From DATBVX01 sp963724625 (GTDB taxonomy: Bacteria > Pseudomonadota > Gammaproteobacteria > Steroidobacterales > Steroidobacteraceae), in NCBI GenBank assembly GCA_963724625.1, contig CAVRVO010000015.1:1-64000 (forward strand): DNA of 64,000 nucleotides, given 5' to 3'. The notes below the pieces were generated by a model, which ran no database searches, had not been told where the DNA came from, and was given only the letters and a program-made list of their open reading frames with translations. The number at the start of each line of letters is the position of its first letter. Within the stretch, counting starts at the first letter, position 1. Positions 1 to 7,608 of the stretch are shown one piece after another. Position numbers and translations under genes: made by a program.

Positions 1-32
1 GGTTGGGGGTTCGATTCCCTCCTGGCCTGCCA
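1..32 (+). tRNA. trpT: tRNA-Trp, 3' part (truncated by window start)
   Basis: Only the T-arm, 3' acceptor strand and encoded CCA are present. The T-stem GGGGG/CCCTC encloses the loop TTCGATT at 10-16, followed by acceptor strand CTGGCCT, discriminator G29 and CCA at 30-32. The sequence matches the tRNA-Trp tail I know from pseudomonads, and tRNA-Trp directly upstream of secE is the usual order. The anticodon lies outside the window, so the isotype rests on this similarity and on context. Confidence 0.85.
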
Positions 33-51
33 TACGCGCGATTCTCGTTAC

Positions 52-429
52 ATGACAGAACAAGTAGAAGCAGAGCCGAGTGCCCTCGACATCGCCAAGC
101 TTGCGCTGGGGATCGTCGTCGTGGTCGCCGGTCTTGGGGCGTTCTACTACTTCGGCGATCAGTCACCGGCGATTCGCTGGCTGGCGGTACTCGTCGGGCT
201 GGGCATCGGTGCCGCGATCGCCCTGCAGTCGCACTACGGCCGCCGCTTCTGGCAGTTCGTGCAGTCGGCGCGCGTCGAGTTGCGCAAGGTGGTCTGGCCG
301 AACCGGCAGGAAACGGTGCAGACGACGATCGTGGTGTTCGTATTCGTGATCGTGTCGGGAGTGTTTTTCTGGCTGCTCGACATCCTGCTCGGCTGGATCA
401 CGAAGCAGCTCACGGGACAGGGGAGCTGA
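52..429 (+). CDS. secE: Preprotein translocase subunit SecE
   Basis: SecE is the clamp subunit of the SecYEG protein-conducting channel in the inner membrane. The 125-residue product has three predicted membrane segments (about 14-35, 43-60 and 91-115), like the three-span E. coli form of 127 residues. The conserved cytosolic amphipathic segment ELRKVVWPNRQET lies just before the last span. The gene starts 20 bases after tRNA-Trp and its stop touches the nusG start, so tRNA, secE and nusG are probably one transcript. The start is the first ATG after the tRNA. Confidence 0.97.
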   Translation: MTEQVEAEPSALDIAKLALGIVVVVAGLGAFYYFGDQSPAIRWLAVLVGLGIGAAIALQSHYGRRFWQFVQSARVELRKVVWPNRQETVQTTIVVFVFVIVSGVFFWLLDILLGWITKQLTGQGS

Positions 430-431
430 TG

Positions 432-965
432 ATGTCGTTGCGCTGGTACGTGGTGCACGCGTACTCGAATTTCGAGCACAAGGTCGCCGAGTCGCTCAAG
501 GAGCGCATCAAGCGCCATGGGCTGGACGAAAAATTTGGCGAAATCCTGGTGCCGACCGAGGAAGTGGTCGAGATGCGCGACGGGCAGAAGCGCAAGAGCG
601 ACCGCAAGTTCTTCCCCGGCTACGTGCTGGTGCAGATGGAAATGGACGAGGACACCTGGCACCTCGTGAAAGAAGTGCCGAAGGTGCTCGGCTTCATCGG
701 CGGCACCAGCGACAAGCCGGCGCCGATCACGGACAAGGAAGCGATGTCGATCCTGCGCCGCGTGGAAGAGGGCGTCGACAAGCCGCGGCCCAAGGTGCTG
801 TTCGAGCCGGGCGAAGTGGTGCGCGTGACCGATGGTCCGTTCAACGACTTCAACGGCGTGGTCGAATCGGTGAACTACGAAAAGAACCGCCTGCAGGTGG
901 CGGTGCAGATCCTCGGTCGCTCGACGCCGGTGGAGCTGGATTTCAGTCAGGTCGAGAAGGCGTAA
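432..965 (+). CDS. nusG: Transcription termination/antitermination protein NusG
   Basis: NusG binds RNA polymerase, suppresses pausing and links it to Rho or to the ribosome through S10. The N-terminal NGN domain opens with RWYVVHAYSNFEHKV, and the C-terminal KOW domain carries the segment around VVRVTDGPFNDFNGVVE. Two adjacent ATG codons (429 and 432) follow the Shine-Dalgarno AGGGGAG. I chose 432 for its better spacing; 429 would add one Met and overlap the secE stop by one base. At 177 residues the length is normal. The reading frame extends open upstream through secE and the tRNA, but that part is not coding. Confidence 0.97.
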   Translation: MSLRWYVVHAYSNFEHKVAESLKERIKRHGLDEKFGEILVPTEEVVEMRDGQKRKSDRKFFPGYVLVQMEMDEDTWHLVKEVPKVLGFIGGTSDKPAPITDKEAMSILRRVEEGVDKPRPKVLFEPGEVVRVTDGPFNDFNGVVESVNYEKNRLQVAVQILGRSTPVELDFSQVEKA

Positions 966-1005
966 CGGGGAGCCTCACGGCGTTTGGACCCGCAACAGGT
1001 GACAC

Positions 1006-1437
1006 ATGGCTAAGAAAGTTCAGGGCTACATCAAGCTGCAGATTCCTGCAGGGCAGGCGAATCCCAGCCCGCCGGTCGGGCCGGCGCTCGGCCAGCAGGG
1101 CGTGAACATCATGGAGTTCTGCAAGGCGTTCAACGCCCAGACTCAGAAGTTGGAAAAAGGGCTGCCGACTCCCGTGGTGATCACGGTGTACACCGACCGC
1201 AGCTTCACCTTCATTCTCAAGACGCCGCCGGCTTCGGTGCTCCTGCGCAAGGCGCTGGGGATTGAAAAAGGCAGCGGTACACCCAATACGGCGAAAGTCG
1301 GCAAAGTCACCCGCAAGCAGCTCGAAGAGATCGCCAAACTCAAGATGCCGGACCTCACCGCGGCGGACCTGGACGCGGCGGTGCGCACGATCGCGGGCAG
1401 CGCCCGCAGCTCGGGCATCGATGTGGAGGGGGTCTGA
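1006..1437 (+). CDS. rplK: 50S ribosomal protein L11
   Basis: L11 sits at the base of the L7/L12 stalk, binds 23S rRNA helices 43-44 and takes part in GTPase activation and the stringent response. The 143-residue protein contains the proline-rich N-terminal segment NPSPPVGPALGQQGVN, where thiostrepton contacts the family, and the C-terminal RNA-binding domain. It lies 40 bases after nusG and one base before rplA, the conserved nusG-rplK-rplA order. No separate promoter is obvious in the 40-base gap. Confidence 0.98.
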   Translation: MAKKVQGYIKLQIPAGQANPSPPVGPALGQQGVNIMEFCKAFNAQTQKLEKGLPTPVVITVYTDRSFTFILKTPPASVLLRKALGIEKGSGTPNTAKVGKVTRKQLEEIAKLKMPDLTAADLDAAVRTIAGSARSSGIDVEGV

Positions 1438-1438
1438 C

Positions 1439-2134
1439 ATGCCGACAGCAGCAAAGCGTATTCAGGCCTGGAAGACCAAACTCGTTCCCGGCAAGCAGTA
1501 TTCGATCGATGAAGCGATTGCGCTCGTCAAGGAATTCGCCAAGGCGAAGTTCCCCGAGTCCGTGGACGCAGCCGTCAACCTCGGCATCGACGCCAGCAAG
1601 TCGGACCAGCAGGTTCGCGGCTCGACCGTGATGCCGCATGGCATCGGCAAGAGCGTCCGCGTGGCGGTGTTCACCGGTGGCAAGAACGCTGACGCCGCAC
1701 GTGAAGCCGGCGCCGACATCGTCGGTCTGGAAGATCTCGCGGCCAAGGTGAAGGCGGGCGAGCTCAATTTTGATGTCGTGATCGCGAGCCCCGATGCGAT
1801 GCGCGTCGTCGGCCAGCTGGGTCAGATCCTTGGCCCGCGCGGCCTGATGCCCAACCCGAAGGTCGGGACAGTGACGCCGGACGTCGCTGGGGCGGTCAAG
1901 AACGCGAAGGCGGGCCAGGTTCGCTATCGCGTCGACAAGGGCGGAATCGTCCATTGCGCGATCGGGAAGGCGAATTTCGAGGCGGAGAAGCTGAAGGAGA
2001 ACCTGATCGCGCTGCTGCACGATCTGCAGAAGCACAAGCCTTCGACCTCCAAGGGCGTGTATCTCAAGAAGCTCACCGTGTCCTCGACGATGGGGCCCGG
2101 TGTGTCTGTTGATCAGGCGAGTTTGAATCTTTAG
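1439..2134 (+). CDS. rplA: 50S ribosomal protein L1
   Basis: L1 forms the mobile stalk at the ribosomal E site and in E. coli represses its own L11 operon by binding the mRNA. The product of 231 residues (E. coli 234) begins MPTAAKRIQAWK and contains the signature GPRGLMPNPKVGTVT. The start was set at the ATG one base after the rplK stop rather than further upstream, where the open frame only shadows rplK. Tight coupling to rplK suggests shared translational control. Confidence 0.98.
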   Translation: MPTAAKRIQAWKTKLVPGKQYSIDEAIALVKEFAKAKFPESVDAAVNLGIDASKSDQQVRGSTVMPHGIGKSVRVAVFTGGKNADAAREAGADIVGLEDLAAKVKAGELNFDVVIASPDAMRVVGQLGQILGPRGLMPNPKVGTVTPDVAGAVKNAKAGQVRYRVDKGGIVHCAIGKANFEAEKLKENLIALLHDLQKHKPSTSKGVYLKKLTVSSTMGPGVSVDQASLNL

Positions 2135-2174
2135 AGACGATTTGATGGAAAGCCGGTGCCGCGAGGTGCCGGTG

Positions 2175-2260
2175 CCGTCGAAGACCGCAGGTGGGTCTAA
2201 CGGACCCTTAATGAGGACAACCTGCGCAGATGGTGTTACCCGAATCAGTGTTCACTGGTG
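2175..2260 (+). promoter_or_regulatory. L10 (rplJ) leader-type mRNA structure
   Basis: The 203-base gap between rplA and rplJ contains GACCGCAGGT at about 2183-2192, which can pair with the ACCTGCGCAGATGGTG region beginning near 2219. A CTTAAT-containing segment lies between them. This arrangement resembles the known gammaproteobacterial L10 leader, where the L10(L12)4 complex represses rplJL translation. The identity is by recognition; a covariance-model search was not possible. The rest of the gap down to 2337 is further leader. Confidence 0.7.
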
Positions 2261-2337
2261 AAGGTCACCATCCAGCAAGGGCGGGCGCGCGAGGGATGCG
2301 CGTCCGGTGGTGGTGGATCTTCAAGCAGGAGTAGCAC

Positions 2338-2871
2338 ATGCCGATGAACCTTGAAGACAAGAAAGCTCTCGTTGCCGAAGTGAATGCGGTGGCGGCGAAG
2401 GCGCTGTCAGTGGTGGGCGCGGAAAACCGCGGCCTCACGGTGGCGCAGATGACCGAGCTGCGCGCGAAAGCGCGTGCGCAAGGCGTCTTCATGCGTGTGG
2501 TCAAGAACACGCTGGCTCGCAAGGCCGTCGCGGGCACGCCGTACGAGTGCATCAGTCCGGCCCTCAGGGGACCGCTGGTGCTCGCGTTCTCGAACGACGA
2601 TCCGGGTGCTGCCGCCCGCGTCGTCAAGGCGTTCACCAAGGATCACGACAAGCTGGTGGCGATGCTCGTTTCGCTGGGTGGACAGCTGCTGGGACCGAAG
2701 GACATCGAAAGGGTCGCCAGCCTGCCGACTCGCGAGCAGGCGCTTGCGCAGTTGATGGGGCTGATGAAGGCGCCCATCTCGAAGTTCGTGCGCACGCTGG
2801 CCGAGCCGCAGGCGAAGCTGGTGCGGACCATCGCTGCCATTCGCGATCAAAAGCAGGCGGCGGCGGGCTGA
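2338..2871 (+). CDS. rplJ: 50S ribosomal protein L10
   Basis: L10 anchors the L7/L12 dimers to the ribosomal stalk base and, with them, is the usual repressor of this operon. The 177 residues are slightly longer than the 165 of E. coli. The N-terminal domain includes the typical LTVAQMTELRAKARAQG segment, and the C-terminal helix would carry L12 dimers. The Shine-Dalgarno AGGAG at 2327-2331 favours ATG 2338, although an in-frame ATG two codons later is possible. rplL follows after 48 bases. Confidence 0.98.
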   Translation: MPMNLEDKKALVAEVNAVAAKALSVVGAENRGLTVAQMTELRAKARAQGVFMRVVKNTLARKAVAGTPYECISPALRGPLVLAFSNDDPGAAARVVKAFTKDHDKLVAMLVSLGGQLLGPKDIERVASLPTREQALAQLMGLMKAPISKFVRTLAEPQAKLVRTIAAIRDQKQAAAG

Positions 2872-2919
2872 GCGCGCATCGTATCGGGTAACTCAGAAGT
2901 AATTTTTCCGGAGACCAAA

Positions 2920-3303
2920 ATGGCTGTCAGCAAAGAAGATATTCTCGACGCAATCTCCAAGATGAGCGTCATGCAAGTGGTCGAGCTCATCTCCGACATG
3001 GAGAAGAAGTTCGGCGTCACTGCCGCCGCGCCCGTTGCGGTGGCTGCCGCCGCCGGCGGTGCCGGCGCTGCCGCTCCCGCCGCGGAGGAGCAGACCGAGT
3101 TCACGGTGACCATGAGTGAGTTTGGCGCCAACAAGGTGGGCGTCATCAAGGTCATTCGCGAGATCACCGGTCTCGGCCTCAAGGAAGCGAAGGACCTTGT
3201 CGAGGGCGTGCCCTCGACCGTCAAGGAGGGCGTTTCCAAAGCGGACGCGGAAACCATCAAGAAGAAGCTCGAAGACGCCGGCGCCAAAGTTGCCATCAAG
3301 TAA
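2920..3303 (+). CDS. rplL: 50S ribosomal protein L7/L12
   Basis: L7/L12 is the multicopy stalk protein that recruits translational GTPases. The 127 residues show the standard layout: an N-terminal dimerisation helix pair (about 1-35), an alanine/proline/glycine-rich flexible hinge (about 37-58) and the globular C-terminal domain with KVGVIKVIREITGLGLKEAK. It follows rplJ under the same leader and is normally made in excess over the other ribosomal proteins. A purine-rich ribosome-binding region precedes the ATG. Confidence 0.98.
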   Translation: MAVSKEDILDAISKMSVMQVVELISDMEKKFGVTAAAPVAVAAAAGGAGAAAPAAEEQTEFTVTMSEFGANKVGVIKVIREITGLGLKEAKDLVEGVPSTVKEGVSKADAETIKKKLEDAGAKVAIK

Positions 3304-3341
3304 GGATGGCGGCTTTTTCCGGCGCGCATACGACGCGGCTA

Positions 3342-3369
3342 GCCGGGCAGCGGATCTCCGCCGCCCGGC
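3342..3369 (+). terminator. Hairpin in the rplL-rpoB gap (attenuator or processing site)
   Basis: GCCGGGC at 3342-3348 pairs with GCCCGGC at 3363-3369, and an inner CGG/CCG pair extends the structure. No U-tract follows. In E. coli the same gap holds a partial attenuator and an RNase III site that set the ratio of ribosomal protein to RNA polymerase; a similar role here is inferred from position. Confidence 0.55.
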
Positions 3370-3421
3370 CCGTCGCTATTGGTGCGGCACTTCGCCGCAG
3401 CACTGATTGAGGTTAGTCGCA

Positions 3422-6400
3422 ATGGCCTATTCCTTTACCGAGAAGAAACGCATTCGCAAGGACTTCGGCAAGCGCCAGAGCATTCTGGACGTGCCGTATC
3501 TGCTTGCGATCCAGCTGCAGTCCTACAAGGGCTTCCTGCAGGCCGAAGTGCCGGAGGAGAAGCGCGCCGAGGTGGGTCTGCACGCGGCGTTTCACAGCGT
3601 TTTCCCGATCACCAGCTACTCGGGCAATGCGACGCTCGAATACGTGAGCTATCGCCTCGGCGATCCCGTGTTCGATGTGAAGGAGTGCCAGCTGCGTGGT
3701 CTCACCTACGCCGCCCCGTTGCGCGTGAAGGTGCGACTGGTGGTGTTCGACAAGGATGCGCCGGGCTCGAAGAAGCCCGTCAAGGACATCCGCGAGCAGG
3801 AGGTCTATCTCGGTGAGCTGCCGCTCATGACCGATAACGGCACGTTCGTCATCAATGGCACCGAGCGCGTGATCGTGTCCCAGCTGCACCGCAGCCCTGG
3901 CGTGTTCTTCGACCACGACAAGGGCAAGACCCACTCTTCGGGCAAGCTCCTGTTCTCGGCGCGCATCATTCCTTACCGCGGCTCGTGGCTCGATTTCGAG
4001 TTTGACCCGAAGGATTGCGTGTTCGCCCGCATCGACCGGCGCCGCAAGCTCCCGGTCACGATCATCCTGCGCGCGCTCGGTTTCACCGAGGAGCAGATGC
4101 TCGATACGTTCTTCGAGAAGAACACGTTCCACCTGTCGAAGAGCGAAATCGCGTTGGGGCTCATCCCGCAGCGCCTGCGCGGCGAGACTGCGAGCTTCGA
4201 AATCCGCGTCGGCAAGCAGGTCATCGTCGAGGAAGGCCGGCGCATCACTGCGCGGCACGTGCGCCAGCTCGAAGATGCCGGCGTCAAGCAGCTGCCGGTG
4301 CCGCAGGAATACCTGCACGAAAAGATCCTGGCCCACGACGTCGTCAACAAGGAGACCGGCGAGATCCTCGCCAAGGCCAACGAGAAGCTCACCGCCGCCA
4401 CCGTGGCCAAGCTGATCGAAGCGGGCATCCAGTCGATCGAGACTCTCTACGTGAACGATCTGGATCGCGGTGCGTACATCTCGGACACGCTGCGCATCGA
4501 TCCGACGCGTACGCGCCTGGAAGCGCTGGTGGAAATCTACCGCATGATGCGTCCCGGCGAGCCGCCGACCAAGGACGCGGCGGAGAACCTGTTCCAGAAC
4601 CTGTTCTTCAATCCGGAGCGCTACGACCTCTCGCCGGTCGGGCGCATGAAGTTCAATCGCCGCGTCGGGCGGCCGGAAATCACCGGCTCGGGCGTGCTCA
4701 GCAAGGAAGACATCATTTCCGTGTTGCGCACCCTGATCGACATCCGCAACGGCAATGGCGAGGTCGATGACATCGATCACCTCGGCAACCGGCGCGTGCG
4801 CAGTGTGGGCGAAATGGCGGAGAACGCCTTCCGCATCGGCCTGGTGCGCGTCGAGCGCGCGGTCAAGGAGCGCCTGACGCTCGCCGAGACCGAGGGACTG
4901 ATGCCGCAGGAAATGATCAACGCCAAGCCGGTGGCGGCGGCGGTGAAGGAATTCTTCGGCTCCTCGCAGCTCTCGCAGTTCATGGACCAGAACAATCCGC
5001 TGTCCGAAGTTACGCACAAGCGTCGCGTCTCGGCGCTTGGCCCAGGCGGCCTGACGCGTGAGCGTGCCGGATTCGAAGTGCGTGACGTACACCCGACGCA
5101 CTACGGACGCGTATGCCCGATCGAGACGCCGGAAGGTCCGAACATCGGCCTCATCAATTCGCTCGCGGTTTATGCCCGCACCAACCAGTACGGTTTCCTC
5201 GAGACCCCGTATCGCAAGGTGACAGACGGTCGCGTGACCGATCAGATCGAGTATCTGTCGGCGATCGAGGAAGGTCAGTACGTGATCGCGCAGGCCAATG
5301 CGACTCTCGATGCGCAGGGTGGCTTCAGCGACGAGCTGGTGTCCTGTCGGCACGACAACGAATTCACGTTGTCGACACCTCCCCAGGTCCAGTACATGGA
5401 TGTGAGCCCGAAGCAGATCGTGTCGGTGGCGGCATCGCTCATCCCGTTCCTGGAGCACGACGATGCGAATCGCGCTCTGATGGGCTCGAACATGCAGCGC
5501 CAGGCGGTTCCGACCCTGCGGGCCGAGACACCGGTCGTCGGTACGGGCATGGAGCGCGCTGTGGCGATCGATTCGGGCGTCACAGTGATCGCGCGCCGCG
5601 GCGGGACGGTCGATTCGGTCGATGCTTCGCGCATCGTGGTGCGCGTTTCCGATGAGGAAACCACCGCGGCCGAACCCGGCGTGGATATCTACAGCCTGAC
5701 CAAGTACACGCGCTCGAATCAGAACACCTGCATCAACCAGCGTCCGCTGGTGAAGGCGGGCGACCGGATTCAAGGCAGTGACGTTCTGGCGGACGGCCCC
5801 TCGACCCACCTCGGTGAGCTCGCCCTCGGGCAGAACCTGCTGGTCGCGTTCATGCCGTGGAACGGCTACAACTTCGAGGACTCGATCCTGATCTCGGAGC
5901 GGGTCGTGCAGGAAGATCGTTTCACCACGATCCATATCGAGGAGCTGACCTGTGTCGCGCGCGACACCAAGCTCGGCCCCGAGGAAATCACCGCCGACAT
6001 TCCCAACGTGGGTGACGCGGCGCTGGTGAAGCTCGACGAGGCGGGTATCGCGTTCATCGGTGCGGAGGTCCGCGCGGGCGACATCCTGGTCGGCAAGGTG
6101 ACACCGAAGGGCGAAACGCAACTCACGCCGGAAGAGAAGCTGCTGCGCGCGATTTTCGGCGAGAAGGCTTCAGACGTTAAGGACACGAGCCTGCGCGTCC
6201 CGCCGGGCATGGATGGCACAGTGATCGACGTGCGCGTCTTCACTCGCGATGGCGTGGAGAAGGATGCGCGGGCACTCTCGATCGAGAAGTCTGAGCTCGA
6301 GCGGGTGCGCAAGGACCTCGCCGATCAGCAGCGCATTCTAGAGGACGACCTGTACCAGCGCGTCGCCGCGATGCTGGTAGGTAAGACTGTCGAGGGCGGC

Positions 6401-7501
6401 CCCAAGAAGCTAAGGGCAGGCACCCAGATCACGCACGAGTACCTCGAAGAAGTGCCGCGCGAGAACTGGTTTGAAATCCGCGTGCGCGAAGAGGACGCCA
6501 ACACGCAGCTCGAGGCGGCCGCGGAGCGATTGCAGACGCAGCACAAGGCCTTCGAGAAGCGCTACGAGGAGAAGAAAGCCAAGATCACCGCGGGCGATGA
6601 CCTCGCTCCTGGCGTCCTCAAGATGGTGAAGGTGTATCTCGCCGTCAAGCGTCGTGTGCAGCCGGGCGACAAGATGGCCGGCCGTCACGGCAACAAGGGC
6701 GTGATCTCGACCATCGTCCCGATCGAGGACATGCCGTACCTCGAGGACGGCACGCCAGTCGATGTCGTGCTCAATCCACTCGGCGTGCCCTCACGCATGA
6801 ACGTAGGCCAGGTGCTCGAGACGCATCTCGGCTGGGCCGCCAAGGGCCTGGGGCTGAAGATCGGTCGGATGCTCGACGCGCAGAACGCCGTGCAGGAAGT
6901 GCGCGCCTTCCTCGACACGATCTACAACGAGTCGGGCGGCCAGAAGGAGAACCTCGGGTCGCTGACTGACACGGAAATCGTCGAGCTGGCGAGCAATCTG
7001 CGCGAAGGCGTGCCGATGGCAACGCCGGTGTTCGACGGCGCGAGCGAGGATGAGATCAAGCGCATGCTGAAGCTCGCTGATCTGCCGACCAACGGGCAGA
7101 CGACGCTCTACGACGGGCGTACCGGCGAGAAGTTCGATCGCCAGATCACGGTCGGTTTCATGTACATGCTCAAGCTCAACCACCTGGTGGACGACAAGAT
7201 GCATGCACGTTCGACCGGCCCGTACAGTCTGGTGACGCAGCAGCCGCTCGGTGGCAAGGCACAGTTCGGCGGACAGCGTTTCGGCGAGATGGAAGTGTGG
7301 GCGCTCGAGGCCTACGGCGCTTCCTACACGCTGCAGGAAATGCTCACCGTCAAATCCGACGACGTGCAAGGCCGCACGCAGATGTACAAGGCCATTGTCG
7401 ATGGCAACCACGAGATGAAAGCGGGGATGCCGGAATCCTTCAACGTACTGGTGAAGGAGATCCGCTCCCTGGGCATCAACATGGAGCTGGAGCAGGAGTA
7501 A
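3422..7501 (+). CDS. rpoB: DNA-directed RNA polymerase subunit beta
   Basis: The beta subunit forms one pincer of RNA polymerase and half of the active centre. The start at ATG 3422 (MAYSFTEKKRIRKDFGKR) is preceded by GAGG; an upstream in-frame non-ATG start is less likely. The 1359 residues compare with 1342 in E. coli. The rifampicin region reads SQLSQFMDQNNPLSEVTHKR, with the sensitive-type Asp, His and following Ser in place. C-terminal motifs such as KMAGRHGNKGV are intact. No frameshift is seen. A 902-codon antisense open frame over this gene is a composition artefact. Confidence 0.99.
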   Translation: MAYSFTEKKRIRKDFGKRQSILDVPYLLAIQLQSYKGFLQAEVPEEKRAEVGLHAAFHSVFPITSYSGNATLEYVSYRLGDPVFDVKECQLRGLTYAAPLRVKVRLVVFDKDAPGSKKPVKDIREQEVYLGELPLMTDNGTFVINGTERVIVSQLHRSPGVFFDHDKGKTHSSGKLLFSARIIPYRGSWLDFEFDPKDCVFARIDRRRKLPVTIILRALGFTEEQMLDTFFEKNTFHLSKSEIALGLIPQRLRGETASFEIRVGKQVIVEEGRRITARHVRQLEDAGVKQLPVPQEYLHEKILAHDVVNKETGEILAKANEKLTAATVAKLIEAGIQSIETLYVNDLDRGAYISDTLRIDPTRTRLEALVEIYRMMRPGEPPTKDAAENLFQNLFFNPERYDLSPVGRMKFNRRVGRPEITGSGVLSKEDIISVLRTLIDIRNGNGEVDDIDHLGNRRVRSVGEMAENAFRIGLVRVERAVKERLTLAETEGLMPQEMINAKPVAAAVKEFFGSSQLSQFMDQNNPLSEVTHKRRVSALGPGGLTRERAGFEVRDVHPTHYGRVCPIETPEGPNIGLINSLAVYARTNQYGFLETPYRKVTDGRVTDQIEYLSAIEEGQYVIAQANATLDAQGGFSDELVSCRHDNEFTLSTPPQVQYMDVSPKQIVSVAASLIPFLEHDDANRALMGSNMQRQAVPTLRAETPVVGTGMERAVAIDSGVTVIARRGGTVDSVDASRIVVRVSDEETTAAEPGVDIYSLTKYTRSNQNTCINQRPLVKAGDRIQGSDVLADGPSTHLGELALGQNLLVAFMPWNGYNFEDSILISERVVQEDRFTTIHIEELTCVARDTKLGPEEITADIPNVGDAALVKLDEAGIAFIGAEVRAGDILVGKVTPKGETQLTPEEKLLRAIFGEKASDVKDTSLRVPPGMDGTVIDVRVFTRDGVEKDARALSIEKSELERVRKDLADQQRILEDDLYQRVAAMLVGKTVEGGPKKLRAGTQITHEYLEEVPRENWFEIRVREEDANTQLEAAAERLQTQHKAFEKRYEEKKAKITAGDDLAPGVLKMVKVYLAVKRRVQPGDKMAGRHGNKGVISTIVPIEDMPYLEDGTPVDVVLNPLGVPSRMNVGQVLETHLGWAAKGLGLKIGRMLDAQNAVQEVRAFLDTIYNESGGQKENLGSLTDTEIVELASNLREGVPMATPVFDGASEDEIKRMLKLADLPTNGQTTLYDGRTGEKFDRQITVGFMYMLKLNHLVDDKMHARSTGPYSLVTQQPLGGKAQFGGQRFGEMEVWALEAYGASYTLQEMLTVKSDDVQGRTQMYKAIVDGNHEMKAGMPESFNVLVKEIRSLGINMELEQE

Positions 7502-7508
7502 GCGCGAA

Positions 7509-7532
7509 GCTCCGGGTCGCGAGACCCGGAGC
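7509..7532 (+). other. Perfect 10-bp RNA hairpin with GCGA tetraloop, rpoB-rpoC gap
   Basis: GCTCCGGGTC at 7509-7518 and GACCCGGAGC at 7523-7532 close the GNRA-type loop GCGA, only eight bases after the rpoB stop. A U-tract is missing, so it is more likely an mRNA stabiliser or pausing or processing element than a terminator, since rpoC must be read through. Confidence 0.7.
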
Positions 7533-7563
7533 CGGTGATTGCGATTCCGAAATTCTGTAGCCC

Positions 7564-7593
7564 GAGATCCCGGGGCTGACAACCGGGAATCTC
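7564..7593 (+). other. Second hairpin in the rpoB-rpoC gap
   Basis: GAGATCCCGG at 7564-7573 pairs with CCGGGAATCTC at 7583-7593, with one bulged A. It ends 15 bases before the rpoC ATG, so it could influence rpoC translation. The function is not known. Confidence 0.55.
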
Positions 7594-7608
7594 GCAGATG
7601 GTGAATAC

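Noticed and set aside
3..428. In-frame extension of nusG through secE and the tRNA
   Set aside because: It overlaps tRNA-Trp and secE in another frame. The NusG family begins at RWYVVHAYS, and a ribosome-binding site lies at 418-425.
3413..6121. 902-codon open frame antisense to rpoB
   Set aside because: It follows the GC-rich third-position pattern of rpoB, has no ribosome-binding site or recognisable domain, and rpoB is intact on the other strand.
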